A program made the translations under genes and the position numbers. Below, piece after piece: positions 53,462 through 62,696 of a stretch of 64,000 nt of DNA. The DNA is taken from NCBI GenBank assembly GCA_964630775.1, contig CAZVYY010000015.1, forward strand, positions 21,500 to 85,499, read 5' to 3'. This DNA is from Anaeroglomus sp964630775 (GTDB lineage Bacteria; Planctomycetota; Phycisphaerae; Sedimentisphaerales; Anaerohalosphaeraceae). The first letter of the stretch is position 1, and each line of letters opens with the position of its first letter. The notes below the pieces were generated by a model that saw nothing but the letters and a program-made list of their open reading frames with translations, did no database searches and was not told where the DNA came from.

Positions 53462-54109
53462 ATGAAGCACAAAGCGGTGTTTTTCGACCTTGACGGGACG
53501 CTCGTCGATACCCTCGACGATCTTACAAACGCGATGAACTTTGCCCTGAATTTGCTGGACCAGCCGTCCATCAATCGGGAGGAATGCAGAGAAATGATTG
53601 GCAAAGGCCTGGCCGTATTTGCTTACAAAGCCCTGCCTGAAAATGCCAAACATCTTCAGCAGCAATTAATTAATGAAATGAAAAAACGCTATCTGACGAC
53701 CTGCTTTGAAGAAACCACGATCTATCCGGGCGTGTTGGAGTTTGTGGACCAATGCCGTCAAAAAGGATTGAAATTGGCGGTAATCAGCAATAAAGAACAC
53801 ACCCTGACCCATAAAATTGTCCACCATTATTTCGGGCCGGAACGATTTCAATGTGTTCTTGGCCAGAAAGAAGGCTTGAAAATCAAACCCGACCCGGCCC
53901 CGGTGCACTGGGTTATGAACCAACTGGGAATCGACAATCCCAAAGACGTCCTCTATATCGGCGACAGTGATGTCGATGCCCAGACCGCCCTGAATGCCGG
54001 CGTGGATTTTGTCGGTGTCAGTTGGGGATTTCGTTCCGTCGAACAGCTTAAAGCAGCCGGTGCCCAGATAATTTTGCATCAGGCCGCAGAAATTCTGGAA
54101 ATTCTTTGA
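53462..54109 (+). CDS. gph: Phosphoglycolate phosphatase-like HAD hydrolase
   Basis: 215-residue HAD phosphatase: motif I FDLDGTLVDT, motif II VISNKE, Lys of motif III in GLKIKPDPAP and motif IV IGDSDVDAQTALNAG. Cap type 1 helical domain at 15-80. Matches Gph, which removes 2-phosphoglycolate formed in DNA repair or photorespiration-like chemistry, but substrates of this family cannot be read from sequence alone. Divergent from the FHA gene. Confidence 0.85.
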   Translation: MKHKAVFFDLDGTLVDTLDDLTNAMNFALNLLDQPSINREECREMIGKGLAVFAYKALPENAKHLQQQLINEMKKRYLTTCFEETTIYPGVLEFVDQCRQKGLKLAVISNKEHTLTHKIVHHYFGPERFQCVLGQKEGLKIKPDPAPVHWVMNQLGIDNPKDVLYIGDSDVDAQTALNAGVDFVGVSWGFRSVEQLKAAGAQIILHQAAEILEIL

Positions 54110-54175
54110 TTTGGGGCTGTCTATATCTCCAGAGTGATTAGCGTTCTGAAAATACAGAGTTTATAGAGAGCTGCG

Positions 54176-54898
54176 ATGAGGGAAGATCAACAGAATGAAC
54201 CTGTCTTGCAAAACCCGGTGGTTCCGCCCTGGTACTGGCCGTTTCTGTTTCCATTAAATGGAACCGGCCTGGGCATGATTGGAGTGTTTATCTTCTGTAA
54301 AATCGTGCTTGGCGTCCTGGCATTTGTGCCAATCGCCACAATTGGTTTTGTCATCGCTATCCTGTCCGCCATAGTCAATGGCTATATTTACTGGTATCTG
54401 TGTCTGTGCGTCCAGGTCACTGCCGAAGGGCAGACCAAAGCCCCCGATATTCTGCAGGATGATGAGGGCGATTTTAGGGATTTAATCGTAAGGATGTTCA
54501 GACTGCTTATTGCGGCATTTGTTTGTTTTGCACCGGGATTAATCTATTTCATCTGGACAAAAAAGGCGGATGAGACATTATGGAATATCGCGGCAGCCGG
54601 TTTGTTCTTTTTGCCGATGGTATTATTATCCACCATCCTGCATGATTCCCTCTGGGGGCTGAATCCGATTCTGATTGTGCTGTCGATAATTCGTACGCAT
54701 GTGCGTTACCTGCTGCTGGTCTTGTGTTTTTGTATTCCGTTTGGATTGTATATTGCCCTGGCGATCTGCTCTCGACACTGGGGCATTTGGATGACTCTGC
54801 CTGCGGAGGCAATCGCGTTATACCTGGCCTATGTCGGGTCCGCCATGCTGGGTCGGTTTTATTATCGTAACGAATCTCGTCTTGACTGGGGTGTATAA
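54176..54898 (+). CDS. Multi-pass membrane protein, unknown function
   Basis: 240 residues with about six hydrophobic helices (e.g. MIGVFIFCKIVLGVLAFVPI, IGFVIAILSAIVNGYIYW, LLLVLCFCIPFGLYIALAIC) and a Pro/Trp-rich N terminus (VVPPWYWPFLFPLNG). The acidic loop DILQDDEGDFRDLI between helices 2 and 3 recalls planctomycete proteins annotated only as membrane proteins. It meets hisD tail to tail with no spacer. Confidence 0.7.
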   Translation: MREDQQNEPVLQNPVVPPWYWPFLFPLNGTGLGMIGVFIFCKIVLGVLAFVPIATIGFVIAILSAIVNGYIYWYLCLCVQVTAEGQTKAPDILQDDEGDFRDLIVRMFRLLIAAFVCFAPGLIYFIWTKKADETLWNIAAAGLFFLPMVLLSTILHDSLWGLNPILIVLSIIRTHVRYLLLVLCFCIPFGLYIALAICSRHWGIWMTLPAEAIALYLAYVGSAMLGRFYYRNESRLDWGV

Positions 54899-56215
54899 TC
54901 AGCCGCGTCGAATCTGGACGCTCCTGGCGTGAGCATCCAGCCCTTCGGTCATTGCCAGCCGGACAATGTCATCGGCACTCTGGGCAAGCTTGCGAGCATC
55001 GAATTCAATAATGCTGCTGGACTTGACAAATTCATTGCTGGTCAGGGCGCTGAAGAACTTGCTGGTCTGCCGAGTCGGCAGAGTATGACTGGGGCCGGCG
55101 TAATAATCGCCCGCAGCCACCGGCGTGTACGGCCCGATGAAAATTGCCCCCGCATTGACTAATTTTTCACTGAGGGTCTTGCTCTGGTCGCCGCATTGGA
55201 CCTGCAGGTGTTCGGCGGCAAACGCATTGGCCCAGTCAATGACCTGTTCCATGGTCTTAAGAACCACAATGCCGCTATAAGCCAGAAGGCACGCCCGCGT
55301 TGCCTCGGACCGTCCCAGATGGGCGACCTGTTTTTCCAATTCCGACAGGACCGCTTCGGCGAGTTTTTCCGAGGCCGTCACCAGAATCCCCGCACCCGGG
55401 TCATGTTCGGCCTGACTGAGCATGTCCGCAGCCACCCATGCCGGATTGGCCTGTTCGTTGGCCACAATCAGCACATCGCTGGGCCCGGCAAAGGAATCGA
55501 TATCCACCAGCCCATAAACCTCTTTCTTGGCAAGCTGTACCACATCGTGTCCCGGCCCGACAATCTTATCGACCTTGCGAATCGTTTGTGTCCCCCAGGC
55601 TAAAGCCGCCACCGCGTGTGCACCGCCGAGCCGATAGACCTCCGTAATTCCCAGTTCAAAACACAGTCCCAGGATCACCGGGTGGATGCCGCCCTGATAT
55701 CGCGGCGGAGAAATCACCACGATATCTTTAACACCGGCTACCTGCGCCGGCACCGCAGTCATAATCACCGTGCTGGGCAGGGGGGCACTGGCGCCCGGAA
55801 TGCAAATGCCCACACGCTGTAAAGGCAGATACCGGATCCCGGGTGAGGTGATTTTATTGCCGATAAAAATCTCGGCCTGATAGCGCCGGACATTCTCAAT
55901 GGCCTTTCGCAGCGAGCGCAAGAGGTCTTTGTCGAGGCCGGCATGGGCCTTCTTCAGTTCCTCCTGCGGGATACGAAACTGCGACGGAGTCAGCCTGACT
56001 TTGTCAAATTTTTCCGTAAATTCGGTAACCGCCGCATCCCCTCGATTACGAACCTCTTCGACGATGGCGCTGACACTCTGGGCCAGCGATTTGCGGCTGT
56101 GCAGAAAAGCCTGCATGGAATGCTCATCCAGCAGACGACGAACACGGCCTTGAAAATCCGGTTCATTATGATGCATCACGATAGGGCGTAAAGAAGAACT
56201 CAAAGCAGGCTCCAT
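54899..56215 (-). CDS. hisD: Histidinol dehydrogenase
   Basis: Oxidises histidinol to histidine in two NAD-dependent steps. 438 residues with the Zn and catalytic signatures VDKIVGPGHDVVQLAKKEVYG, DSFAGPSDVLIVAN, SQAEHDPGAGILVT, and FAAEHLQVQ, plus GDYYAGPSHTLPT near the end. No other his gene is adjacent. The ATG lies one base from the stop of the upstream exported-protein gene, suggesting coupling. Confidence 0.95.
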   Translation of the reverse strand: MEPALSSSLRPIVMHHNEPDFQGRVRRLLDEHSMQAFLHSRKSLAQSVSAIVEEVRNRGDAAVTEFTEKFDKVRLTPSQFRIPQEELKKAHAGLDKDLLRSLRKAIENVRRYQAEIFIGNKITSPGIRYLPLQRVGICIPGASAPLPSTVIMTAVPAQVAGVKDIVVISPPRYQGGIHPVILGLCFELGITEVYRLGGAHAVAALAWGTQTIRKVDKIVGPGHDVVQLAKKEVYGLVDIDSFAGPSDVLIVANEQANPAWVAADMLSQAEHDPGAGILVTASEKLAEAVLSELEKQVAHLGRSEATRACLLAYSGIVVLKTMEQVIDWANAFAAEHLQVQCGDQSKTLSEKLVNAGAIFIGPYTPVAAGDYYAGPSHTLPTRQTSKFFSALTSNEFVKSSSIIEFDARKLAQSADDIVRLAMTEGLDAHARSVQIRRG

Positions 56216-56216
56216 G

Positions 56217-56996
56217 TTAAGGTGTGAAATTGCCGTTGGAATAGGTCCGCTGTGCCCGGTACAGCAGCAGATACTGCCGCCCCTGGCTTTGCGAGAGAAT
56301 TCCTGAAATCGTATAGCGGTAGCGTCCCATCGCGCGGGCCAGTGTATCTTCGGTCTTTTCCAGCGTCAGGCAGGGCAGCAGCACAAAATCCGCCGTCTCC
56401 ACCTTGCGGCCAAAACCATCCGGCGAGAATTGTTTGGTCTGGCCCAGGGTCACATATCCGGCCTTGCGGATCAGCGATGAATCCGCACGGGTTGCCGCGG
56501 TCGTTTCGCTGATCTGGGCCAAATCCACCTTGCTTTGCGACCGAAGCAGTTTCATGATATCGCTGGGAATCACTTCCGAGTCTGTGCTGTTCGGGTCAGT
56601 CGCGGGGGGAGTTTCCACCGGTGCCGGGGCCGCCTTTTCCGGTTCGACTAACGGCATCACCTGAATCGGAAACAGAAAATTCTCTTTGCGGTACAGGGTT
56701 AGTATTCCCCAGACTTTGACCCGTACTTCAGTGCCGTCTTTGGCAAACGCCCGTATCTGGTCCAGACCGCCCGAGGCCAATATCGTCAGCGGAATCTCAG
56801 CCGGAAAGGTCGTTTTCAAATACTTCAGCTCCGCATTCGTGGAAAAGGTCCACTGGTCCTTGTTGACCTTGTCCTGCCGGGCAATGCCGTCTATCGCATT
56901 AAGCACAAATCCTTCCGGCAGCGTCGGCTTGGCCGCATAGCCAAATTCCGCAAGACCAGCTACCGCAAGACAAAGGATAAATTGTTTCATACGCAT
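56217..56996 (-). CDS. Exported hypothetical protein
   Basis: 259 residues: signal peptide (MKQFILCLAVAGLAEFGYAA from the third residue), a beta-rich first domain (to 115), a Pro/Ala-rich linker (118-140) and a second domain ending in an aromatic-rich stretch. No family recognised. Sits between the LOG-like gene (8 bases upstream) and hisD (overlap of signals), in a five-gene minus-strand run. Confidence 0.7.
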   Translation of the reverse strand: MRMKQFILCLAVAGLAEFGYAAKPTLPEGFVLNAIDGIARQDKVNKDQWTFSTNAELKYLKTTFPAEIPLTILASGGLDQIRAFAKDGTEVRVKVWGILTLYRKENFLFPIQVMPLVEPEKAAPAPVETPPATDPNSTDSEVIPSDIMKLLRSQSKVDLAQISETTAATRADSSLIRKAGYVTLGQTKQFSPDGFGRKVETADFVLLPCLTLEKTEDTLARAMGRYRYTISGILSQSQGRQYLLLYRAQRTYSNGNFTP

Positions 56997-57004
56997 TTCT
57001 ATCT

Positions 57005-57550
57005 CTATTCCATCGAAATTAAATGTCGTTTCAGGTAATCTGCAGCCTGTGCCGCATCCTCCGCGACAGCGAGGCAGTCTTTGCAGGCCGGGTCTGCCTG
57101 CTCCATCATAGCCACCAGCGGCCGCCAGAAATCCCGCATCACCACAATCGGCTTGTTGACCGTCTCAAAACGCTTGTGCTTGTGTTCCCATACATACGCC
57201 AGTTCCAGCAGCGTTCCCGTTCCGCCGGGCAGGACCAGATAGCCATCACCGATTTCAACCAGTTTTTTCAGCCGCTGGTCCAGATTCTCAGTGGACAGTT
57301 CCGTGCTGACAAACGGATTGGCTTTGCCGCGTCGAAAAGCCTTGCAGGTCACGCCGAAGACTCGGGCTCCCGCCTGAGCCGCACCCTGTGCCGAGGCCAG
57401 CATCGTTCCGCCATATCCGCCGTTGGCAATATCAAATCCAGCCGCGGCCAGTGCTCTTCCGGCCTCCACGGCCAGTGTAAACACTGCATCACCTTCGACG
57501 GCTTTGCTGGTGCCGAAAATCGTGATGATAGGTTTGGTGCTCAAGCTCAT
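57005..57550 (-). CDS. LOG-family protein (TIGR00725-like nucleotide phosphoribohydrolase)
   Basis: 181 residues, Rossmann-like: TIFGTSKAVEG at the start, GGYGGTM and the hallmark PGGTGTLLELAYVW. LOG proteins release the base from nucleoside monophosphates such as cytokinin riboside phosphate or AMP; true substrates in bacteria are mostly unknown. The GTG/ATG start overlaps the aconitase stop by 4 bases. Confidence 0.85.
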   Translation of the reverse strand: MSLSTKPIITIFGTSKAVEGDAVFTLAVEAGRALAAAGFDIANGGYGGTMLASAQGAAQAGARVFGVTCKAFRRGKANPFVSTELSTENLDQRLKKLVEIGDGYLVLPGGTGTLLELAYVWEHKHKRFETVNKPIVVMRDFWRPLVAMMEQADPACKDCLAVAEDAAQAADYLKRHLISME

Positions 57551-59523
57551 CGCCGTCCGGCCATCATTTTGGTATAGTGCAGCAGGCCCGCATGAAGCAG
57601 GATATCCCGGTCCCGTGCCGATAAGGTCAGCTTGCCTTTGAAGGTCTTGCCGCTGGTCTTGTTCTGGATCGTGACCTCATCGCGGCCCTGAATCGCAGCC
57701 GTCAAATCCCCAATCGCAAGCTCATCATCGGCGTTAATTGCTTCATAGTCCGCCGGATTGGCAAACTCAATCGGAATAATCGCAAAATTAATCAGATTCG
57801 CCTTGTGAATCCTTTCAATGCTCTTGGCGACAATTGCGCGTACACCCAGGTACATCGGGCACAGTGCCGCATGCTCACGGCTGGAACCCTGCCCGTAGCT
57901 TTCGCCGGCGATAATCACACCGCAGCGATCCTGAGCCTTCAGTGCCAATGCCCGGTCTGCAAAGGTCGGCTTGCCTTCCTCATTAAAGCAGTTAAACACA
58001 TATTTTGAATACAGCGGCACATTGGAGCGATATTTCAGGAATGCTCCGGCCGGCATAATATGATCGGTCGTAATCTTATCACCGCATTTGAGCAGCACCT
58101 TGCCGTCGAGGTGTTCCGGCAATGCCTTGGGCGACTCCGGCACGACAATCGTCGGCCCGCGGAGCACCTGGGCTGAACCCGATTCCTCCGGCGACAGCGG
58201 CGGCAGCAGCATACTGTCATCAATCAGAAATTCACGCGGCACACGAATCTTGGGATATTTGATCCCCATCAACTGCCGCAGGTTGCGCGGATCGGTAATC
58301 TCGCCCATAATTGCCGAAGCGACCGCGGTTTCCGGACTGACCAGATAGCACATGTCGTTCTTGGTTCCCGTCCGCCCGGCAAAATTCCGGTTGAACGTCC
58401 GCAGCGACACCACGCCGTCGGCCGGCGAGAATCCCTGCCCGATGCACGGTCCGCAGCCGGATTCGATAATCCGTGAGCCGGCCGCAATCATATCCGCCAG
58501 TGCCCCGTTGCGGGCCAGCATCTCCAGCACCTGCCGGCTGCCCGGCGCCACGCCGAATTCCACCATCGCATCGATCTGCTTGCCCCGCAGCACCTCGGCC
58601 ACCAGCATCATATCCGTATAGCTCGAATTTGTGCAACTTCCGACAATCACCTGCCCGATCTTGAGCCCTTCGATATCCCTGATCGCCTGAATATTATCCG
58701 GCGACGACGGACATGCCGCCATTGGCACGACTTCAGAAAGGTTAATCGGAATCACACGTTCATACTCCGCTCCCGGGTCCGCATGAAGCGGCTGGAACTC
58801 CCGCCCGCGGTCCTGAGCTTCCAGAAATGCGTGTGTCAATTCATCACTCGGAAAGATACTGGTCGTGACGCCCAGTTCCGCCCCCATATTGGTAATCGTA
58901 GCCCGCTGCGGCACCGTCAGCGTCTTGACGCCGGGCCCGAAATACTCCACCACGCACCCGACATTGCCCTTGGTCGTCAGAATACTCAGCAGCTTCAAAA
59001 TGACATCCTTGCTCGAAACCCACTCTGGCAGTTTGCCGGTCAGTTCCACCCCGATGACCTTCGGGCACGTCAGATGAAACGGCCCGCCGCCCATCGCTAC
59101 CGCCACATCCAGTCCGCCGGCGCCAATCGCCAGCATCCCCATCCCGCCGCAGGTTGGCGTATGCGAATCGCTGCCCAGCAGCGTCGCCCCGGGTCGAGCG
59201 AATCGCTCCAGATGCACCTGGTGACAGATGCCGTTGCCCGGCCGCGAATGCCATGCCCCGTGTTTGGTCGATACCGTCTGCAAATACAGGTGGTCATTAT
59301 GATTTTCCGATCCGAACTGGGCCATATTATGGTCCACATAGCTGACCGACACCTCGGTCCTGACCCGCCCGGTTCCCATCATCTCAAACAGCAAAAACGC
59401 CGTCGTTCCCGTCGCATCCTGCGTCAGCGTCTGGTCAATGCGAATGCCGATGGGATTGCCCGCCTTCAATTCGCCTTCGACTAAGTGTTTATGTAAAATC
59501 TTGTATGTCAATGTCCGATTCAT
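57547..59523 (-). CDS. acnA: Aconitate hydratase
   Basis: 4Fe-4S TCA-cycle enzyme isomerising citrate and isocitrate. 658 residues from ATG 59523 (AAAGG upstream; the frame opens 15 codons earlier). Substrate loop GSDSHTPTCGG, cluster cysteines in VGSCTNSSYTD and SGCGPCIGQG, and swivel-domain motif GESYGQGSSREHAA. Smaller than E. coli AcnA and similar to the compact aconitases of deltaproteobacteria and planctomycetes. A 3-isopropylmalate dehydratase large subunit is excluded because the swivel domain is fused. Confidence 0.93.
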   Translation of the reverse strand: MNRTLTYKILHKHLVEGELKAGNPIGIRIDQTLTQDATGTTAFLLFEMMGTGRVRTEVSVSYVDHNMAQFGSENHNDHLYLQTVSTKHGAWHSRPGNGICHQVHLERFARPGATLLGSDSHTPTCGGMGMLAIGAGGLDVAVAMGGGPFHLTCPKVIGVELTGKLPEWVSSKDVILKLLSILTTKGNVGCVVEYFGPGVKTLTVPQRATITNMGAELGVTTSIFPSDELTHAFLEAQDRGREFQPLHADPGAEYERVIPINLSEVVPMAACPSSPDNIQAIRDIEGLKIGQVIVGSCTNSSYTDMMLVAEVLRGKQIDAMVEFGVAPGSRQVLEMLARNGALADMIAAGSRIIESGCGPCIGQGFSPADGVVSLRTFNRNFAGRTGTKNDMCYLVSPETAVASAIMGEITDPRNLRQLMGIKYPKIRVPREFLIDDSMLLPPLSPEESGSAQVLRGPTIVVPESPKALPEHLDGKVLLKCGDKITTDHIMPAGAFLKYRSNVPLYSKYVFNCFNEEGKPTFADRALALKAQDRCGVIIAGESYGQGSSREHAALCPMYLGVRAIVAKSIERIHKANLINFAIIPIEFANPADYEAINADDELAIGDLTAAIQGRDEVTIQNKTSGKTFKGKLTLSARDRDILLHAGLLHYTKMMAGRR

Positions 59524-59862
59524 TGTTAAGCCTTTGCAAAGACAAAAGTTACGATTTTCTTCACGCACTTTGTATTCGATTCTTTTCTTTTCAATTTACC
59601 ACAGTACCGCCTGAAAAACAACGTTTTTGCACAAAAAACCACGTCCAAAGAATCGCCGGGGAAATCTCCCCAAAAAGCCGCCATAAATCCAATGAACAAA
59701 TATTTGTTCTTGATTATTCGCTGCAAGGGGCTGTACAATCCGCTCGCGCTGGATAAGGTTCCCGCTCAGAAGATGGCAAATAACGACCAGCACACGTCGC
59801 AAATCGGTCGTGGGAGGCATATCCACCCTGTGCAAGGTCAAAACAATGTAAGGAGAGCAATA
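59524..59862. other. Divergent intergenic region with promoter and perfect palindrome
   Basis: No gene in 339 bases. It holds a 16-bp perfect palindrome GAACAAATATTTGTTC (59694-59709) abutting a possible plus-strand promoter: TTGATT 59710-59715, 18-base spacer, TACAAT 59734-59739. The open frame beginning at 59692 runs through this promoter and lacks a ribosome site. Confidence 0.55.
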
Positions 59863-62367
59863 ATGTCGAAGTGGGAGTTTTGGATCATAGGCAGTCTGGT
59901 TATAGCAGTTGTCCTGTTTATATCACATCGTCTATTCGCAGCCGCACAACCTGCGGGAGTTGCCCAGCCGGACAATCTGCCCGACAATGTGGACCTTCGC
60001 CCTGCCTTTCAGAAGATGGAACTGGCCCCCCGGGTTCAGGGCAATCGCAACACCTGCTCGGTCTTCACCGTAGCCGGAGCTATAGAATACGCCTTAGCCA
60101 AAAAGCAGGGCAAGCCGACGCGCCTCAGCGTCGAATACCTCAACTGGGCCGCTAATGACCATCTGGCCCAGAAAACCGACGGCGGCTACTTCTCCGACAT
60201 CTGGAAAGGCTTCATCGACCATGGCGTCTGCCCTGAACAGGATATGCCGTATCAGGATAAATATAATCCCGAACTTGCACCGGATAAAAAACTCCGCACG
60301 CTGGCCGCCCAGGCCCACGCCGCCGACCTGCGTCTGCACTGGATCAAGGAATGGAATCCCAACACCGGCCTGACCGACACCCACCTGGCCCAAATCAAAC
60401 AGGTCCTGGGCCGGCAGTGGCCGGTCTGCGGCGGCTTCCGCTGGCCCAAAAAGCCCGTATGGAAAGACGACGTCCTCAATACTCCGCCCGCCGACGGCGT
60501 CATCGACGGCCACAGCGTCCTGCTGGTCGGCTATCGCGACGACCCCCAGCAGCCCGGCGGCGGCATGTTTGTCTTCCGCAACTCCAACAACGGCGGCCGC
60601 GACGGCTGGATGACCTACGAATACGCCTGCACCTACATGAACGACGCCGTCTGGATCGACTACCCGACCGACGAAAGCCGTCCGCGTTTTACCCCCACGG
60701 TCAACGAAATCCTCGGCCCGCATAGCCTGTTCCCCAAGGGCCGCAACCGCCGCGTCTCCAGCAATGAGCAGCCCGGCTGGCACACCGAAAATCTCGACAT
60801 GGACTGGATTCTGCCCGGCCAGTCGGTCAATATGCCCATCCTCGAAGGCCCCGGCGTCATCACGCACATCTGGTTCACCAGCCACTCCGGCTGGGTAGGG
60901 GAGCTTAACTCCCTGTCGCTGCGCATCTATTACGATGGCGATACCGAACCGGGCGTGGAAGTCCCCGTCGGTGATTTCTTCGCCGTCGGCCACGGCAAAC
61001 CCGCCGTCGTCAACAGCATCCCCGTCCAGGTCTCGCCCACCGGCTCGCTGACCTGCTACTGGCGGATGCCGTTCCGCAAAAATGCCCGCATCGTCGTCAC
61101 CAATGACAATCCCGACCGCTCGACCGGCCTGTACTGGCAGGTCGATTGGATGCAGTTCGACGAACTCCCGGCCGAGACGCCGTATTTCTACGCCCGCTAT
61201 CGCCAGGAATATCCCGCCGTCATGGGGCAGGATTACCTGCTGGCCGACATCGAAGGCTGCGGCTATTACGTCGGCACCGTCCTGTCGGTCACGCTCGCCC
61301 AGGAAAGCTGGTTCGGCGAAGGTGATGATTACTTCTACATCGACGGCGAGCAGGTCCCCAGTCTGCAGGGCACCGGCACCGAAGACTACTTCAACGACGC
61401 ATGGGGCTATCGCGTCCGCACCAGTCCCTGGTTCGGACAGCCCGCATGGCAGGGCGATGCCCCCGGCGACAGCGGCGTCTGCTACCGCTGGCACCTGCTC
61501 GACCCCGTGTATTTCACTAAGTCGCTCAAAGTCGCCATCGAACACAAAGGCAACCTCGAGGTCGCCGAAGACGGCTTCTTCCTCGAACGGCCCGATTTCT
61601 TCAGCAGTGTCGCCTTCTGGTATCAGACCGGAAAGCCCAAAACCACCTTCCCGTCGCTGCCGGCCTGGAACGAGCGTCGCGTCCCCTGGCAGCAGCATCA
61701 CCTGGTCAAGGCCTATCGCTTTGCCAAATCCACCGGCAAAGCCGCTGTGGGCGTCGAGGCTCAGGGCTTCTTCGGTGCCCGGCCTGTGCTGACCTGGCCC
61801 AATACCCAGGCCGGCGCCGTGCTGACGCTGCCGTTTGAACTGCAGGAAAAAGGACGCTTTGCCGTCCGGCTGACCGCCGCCTCCGGCCCCGCCAATGGGA
61901 CTTATGACATCTTGATTGACGATAAGAAAGTCAAGACCGCCGACTTCCGCGCCGCCGAGTCCGGAGAGCTGGATGTAGTCCTGGGCACCCATACCCTCGA
62001 CAAGGGCAAGCATACGATTGCCTTCCGTGCCGCCGACTCCGCCGAGAAGGCAGGGCCGCTGGGCGTCGAAATCCTGCGGCTGCTGGCACTGCCTCCCGAG
62101 GCCCAGCGACCCGAGAAGACCCATCACGAGGCTCACTATGTCCGTCTGGGCATCGGCCGGGCGATTTATGCGTACCGGCTGGCCTTCGATGAAGTGCCCG
62201 AGTCGCTGGAGGTTCTGGTCGAAAAGGGCTTCATGCCCGCCCGCTATTTGAAGGATGAAAACAACCTTCCGCTGAAATCCTGGAAAGAAGGCGATGCCCT
62301 CACCGTCGAAAGCCCCGGCAAAGACCACTGGAAAAAATCCTGGACCGGCCTCGACGCCCGTCGCTGA
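59863..62367 (+). CDS. Papain-like (C1) peptidase fused to a DUF2961/GH172 domain
   Basis: 835 residues from ATG 59863, which has AAGGAG 8 bases upstream. N-terminal membrane anchor/signal (about 7-27). Papain-type domain (35-270): QGNRNTCSVF with Cys65 and its oxyanion Gln, GHSVLLVGY with His217, and FRNSNNGGRDGW with Asn240. A DUF2961 domain follows (about 290-620: PGVITHIWFTSHS, VPVGDFFAVGHG, GTGTEDYFNDAW), a family now linked to glycoside hydrolase GH172, then a beta-rich C-terminal domain. The reaction of the combined protein is unknown. Confidence 0.85.
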   Translation: MSKWEFWIIGSLVIAVVLFISHRLFAAAQPAGVAQPDNLPDNVDLRPAFQKMELAPRVQGNRNTCSVFTVAGAIEYALAKKQGKPTRLSVEYLNWAANDHLAQKTDGGYFSDIWKGFIDHGVCPEQDMPYQDKYNPELAPDKKLRTLAAQAHAADLRLHWIKEWNPNTGLTDTHLAQIKQVLGRQWPVCGGFRWPKKPVWKDDVLNTPPADGVIDGHSVLLVGYRDDPQQPGGGMFVFRNSNNGGRDGWMTYEYACTYMNDAVWIDYPTDESRPRFTPTVNEILGPHSLFPKGRNRRVSSNEQPGWHTENLDMDWILPGQSVNMPILEGPGVITHIWFTSHSGWVGELNSLSLRIYYDGDTEPGVEVPVGDFFAVGHGKPAVVNSIPVQVSPTGSLTCYWRMPFRKNARIVVTNDNPDRSTGLYWQVDWMQFDELPAETPYFYARYRQEYPAVMGQDYLLADIEGCGYYVGTVLSVTLAQESWFGEGDDYFYIDGEQVPSLQGTGTEDYFNDAWGYRVRTSPWFGQPAWQGDAPGDSGVCYRWHLLDPVYFTKSLKVAIEHKGNLEVAEDGFFLERPDFFSSVAFWYQTGKPKTTFPSLPAWNERRVPWQQHHLVKAYRFAKSTGKAAVGVEAQGFFGARPVLTWPNTQAGAVLTLPFELQEKGRFAVRLTAASGPANGTYDILIDDKKVKTADFRAAESGELDVVLGTHTLDKGKHTIAFRAADSAEKAGPLGVEILRLLALPPEAQRPEKTHHEAHYVRLGIGRAIYAYRLAFDEVPESLEVLVEKGFMPARYLKDENNLPLKSWKEGDALTVESPGKDHWKKSWTGLDARR

Positions 62368-62392
62368 CAATTCCGTTTTATCTCAACCCCGT

Positions 62393-62422
62393 ACGGGCGA
62401 CCTGCGGGTCGCCCGTTTTATT
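62393..62422 (+). terminator. Terminator after the C1/DUF2961 gene, REP-like core
   Basis: Arms ACGGGCGACC / GGTCGCCCGT around TGCG, followed by TTTTATTT, 26 bases after the stop. Shares a 17-base core with the palindrome at 62573-62601. Confidence 0.75.
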
Positions 62423-62442
62423 TCCTTGTATTCGTGTATACT

Positions 62443-62466
62443 TGTCTTCCTGTCTTCCTGTCTTCC
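62443..62466 (+). repeat. Short tandem repeat (TGTCTTCC x3)
   Basis: Three exact 8-base units in a T/C/G-rich stretch (62420-62690) with many TGTATTCCTG-like words. No gene is seen in 62368-62696. Confidence 0.7.
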
Positions 62467-62572
62467 TGATGTATACCTGTGTACCTGCATACCTTATTTG
62501 TATTCCTGATTTGTGTGGCACCGGTCAAGCCCTGCTTGGCTGTGGTATCCCTGTGCTAATTATTCTAAACTT

Positions 62573-62601
62573 GTAGGGGACGACCTGCGGGTCGCCCCTA
62601 C
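62573..62601. repeat. REP-like palindrome
   Basis: GTAGGGG-A-CGACC-TGCG-GGTCG-CCCCTAC, one bulged base. The core CGACCTGCGGGTCGCCC also occurs at 62398-62414. Such GTAGGGGCGACC palindromes are scattered, non-coding repeats in many genomes. Confidence 0.6.
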
Positions 62602-62696
62602 TTGTATTCCTCGCATCCATGTATTCTTGATTCCGGCCCCCGTGCCTGCCCTTTCTTGTATTCCTGTGTTCTTATATGTATTTATTTTAAGAAATA

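Noticed and set aside
59692..59862. 57-codon N-terminal extension of the C1/DUF2961 protein
   Set aside because: It covers a promoter-like region, has no ribosome site, and the internal ATG has AAGGAG and begins a proper membrane anchor.
60094..62370. 758-codon open frame on the minus strand opposite the C1/DUF2961 gene
   Set aside because: It mirrors a gene with strongly C-ending codons, has no ribosome site, and its translation is low-complexity Gly/Ala/Val without motifs. The plus-strand gene has clear catalytic residues.
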